64,000 nt of DNA, taken from positions 68,645 through 132,644 of the forward strand of contig NZ_WTUX01000019.1 of the NCBI RefSeq assembly GCF_009882975.1, in the 5' to 3' direction. This document shows, one piece after another, positions 62,805 through 64,000 of this stretch (its first letter is position 1; every line of letters starts with the position of its first letter). Origin of the DNA: Maritimibacter harenae. Its GTDB lineage: Bacteria; Pseudomonadota; Alphaproteobacteria; Rhodobacterales; Rhodobacteraceae. Both the position numbers and the translations under genes were made by a program. The notes beneath the pieces are model-generated. The model had not been told where the DNA came from and searched no databases. It saw only the letters and a list, made by a program, of their open reading frames with translations.

Positions 62805-64000
62805 ATGACCGACCAAAGCCCCAACGACCAGTTCCACGCCTCTTCCTTCATGCAGGGGCACAACGCCGAGTATCTCGAACAGCTCTACGCCCGGTACGCC
62901 AACGACCCGAACACGGTCGACGAGGCATGGCAGGCGTTCTTCCGCGAACTCGGGGATGACGAGGTGTCGGTCAAACGCGAGGCGCAGGGGCCCAGCTGGA
63001 TGCGCGCCGACTGGCCGCCGCAGCCTGATGACGAACTCACCCACGCGCTCGACGGCCAATGGCCTGCCGAGGTGGAGAAGGCGCCCAAGGACCTGGCGAA
63101 GAAGATCGCCGATACCGCGAAGAACCGCGAAATCGAGATCACCGAGGACGCGATCAAACGCGCCGTGCTCGACAGCGTGCGCGCGCTGATGCTCATCCGC
63201 GCCTACCGGATCCGCGGTCATCTCGTGGCCGACATCGACCCGCTGGGCATGCGCGACATGTCCCCCCATGCCGAGCTCGACCCGAAGAGCTACGGGTTCA
63301 ACGACGCCGACATGGACCGGCCGATCTTCCTCGACAAGGTCCTGGGGCTCGAAGTCGCCTCGATGCGCCAGATCATCGACATCGTGCGCGCGACCTACTG
63401 CGGCACCTTCGCGCTGCAATACATGCACATCTCGAACCCCGACGAAGCCGGGTGGCTCAAGGAGCGGATCGAGGGCTACGGCAAGGAGATCCGTTTCACC
63501 CGCGAAGGGCGCCGCGCGATCCTGAACAAGCTTGTCGAGGCCGAGGGCTTCGAGAAATTCCTTCACGTGAAGTACATGGGCACCAAGCGCTTCGGGCTCG
63601 ACGGCGGCGAGGCGGTGATCCCGGCGATGGAGCAGATCATCAAGCGCGGCGGCAACCTGGGTGTCGAGGAGGTCGTGGTCGGCATGCCGCACCGGGGCCG
63701 CCTGAACATCCTCGCCAATGTGATGAACAAACCCTACCGTGCGATCTTCAACGAATTCCAGGGCGGTAGCTTCAAACCGGAGGACGTGGACGGCTCCGGC
63801 GACGTGAAATACCACCTCGGCGCCTCCGCGGACCGGGAATTCGACGGCAACAACGTCCACCTGTCGCTGACCGCGAACCCCTCGCACCTCGAGGCGGTGA
63901 ACCCGGTCGTGCTGGGCAAGGCCCGCGCCAAGGGCGATCAGCTCAACGACCCCGAGCACAACAAGATCATCCCCGTGCTGCTGCACGGCGACGCGGCCTT
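62805..64000 (+). CDS. sucA: 2-oxoglutarate dehydrogenase E1 component (3' end beyond window)
   Basis: The first 398 codons of SucA; the frame is open at the right edge. The N-terminus MTDQSPNDQFHASSFMQGHN, the segment YARYANDPNTVDEAWQAFF, and the E1 core GMPHRGRLNILANVMNK with YHLGASADR and TANPSHLEAVNPVV are typical. It is the thiamine-diphosphate component of the 2-oxoglutarate dehydrogenase complex. AGGTGA precedes ATG 62805. The full protein should be nearly 1000 residues, with sucB and lpd expected downstream. Confidence 0.93.
   Translation, partial: MTDQSPNDQFHASSFMQGHNAEYLEQLYARYANDPNTVDEAWQAFFRELGDDEVSVKREAQGPSWMRADWPPQPDDELTHALDGQWPAEVEKAPKDLAKKIADTAKNREIEITEDAIKRAVLDSVRALMLIRAYRIRGHLVADIDPLGMRDMSPHAELDPKSYGFNDADMDRPIFLDKVLGLEVASMRQIIDIVRATYCGTFALQYMHISNPDEAGWLKERIEGYGKEIRFTREGRRAILNKLVEAEGFEKFLHVKYMGTKRFGLDGGEAVIPAMEQIIKRGGNLGVEEVVVGMPHRGRLNILANVMNKPYRAIFNEFQGGSFKPEDVDGSGDVKYHLGASADREFDGNNVHLSLTANPSHLEAVNPVVLGKARAKGDQLNDPEHNKIIPVLLHGDAA

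Overview
The window is a stretch of chromosome from an alphaproteobacterium, almost certainly a Rhodobacteraceae (Roseobacter-type) species. The grounds are high-GC coding sequence, TRAP/TAXI and ABC uptake systems, an ectoine-catabolism cluster of the Roseobacter type, nadABC next to tamAB, and an sdh / mesaconyl-CoA hydratase / malyl-CoA thioesterase / mdh / sucCDA neighbourhood arranged much as in Rhodobacter sphaeroides. No rRNA, intact tRNA, CRISPR array or transposase was seen.

Left part (1-12.6 kb): a visibly more AT-rich accessory block for uptake and breakdown of an unidentified carbohydrate or carbohydrate lactone. It holds two phosphotriesterase-family (lactonase-type) hydrolases transcribed from a divergent promoter, an FGGY kinase, a creatininase-family hydrolase, an RpiR/SIS regulator, a ribose-type ABC importer with two permeases, a second FGGY kinase and a DgoA-type aldolase. 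No dehydrogenase, isomerase or dehydratase is present. The block ends at a non-coding strip with a possible tRNA 3'-end remnant and a strong terminator.

12.7-21.2 kb: a LysR regulator divergent from an operon of aconitase-X large and small subunits, a TAXI-type TRAP transporter, an FAD-dependent oxidoreductase and a TauD-type dioxygenase. This gene combination does not match the hydroxyproline pathway usually linked to aconitase X and is the best candidate for an undescribed catabolic system.

21.4-34 kb: dppABCDF-type dipeptide importer genes on the minus strand, then an ectoine/hydroxyectoine catabolic set (doeA on minus; eutB, eutC, doeX-like regulator, aldehyde dehydrogenase and class III aminotransferase on plus). 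The deacetylase doeB/eutE and eutA are absent from it.

34-50.2 kb: nadABC (de novo NAD), tamA-tamB (outer-membrane assembly), a LuxR-type regulator with a degenerate receiver domain, a divergent HupE/UreJ-like and DUF4198 pair (probably metal uptake), and the tesA-ybbA-ybbP locus.

50.2-64 kb: central carbon metabolism. sdhCDAB, a DUF4344 protein, mesaconyl-CoA hydratase, DUF1737, NnrU-like protein, malyl-CoA thioesterase and a TauE exporter lie on the minus strand; mdh, a TetR regulator, sucC, sucD and the 5' part of sucA on the plus strand. The sdh and suc promoters share an unusual composite element (two GTGATCAC palindromes exactly 21 bp apart plus two further conserved boxes), suggesting a common TCA-cycle regulator.
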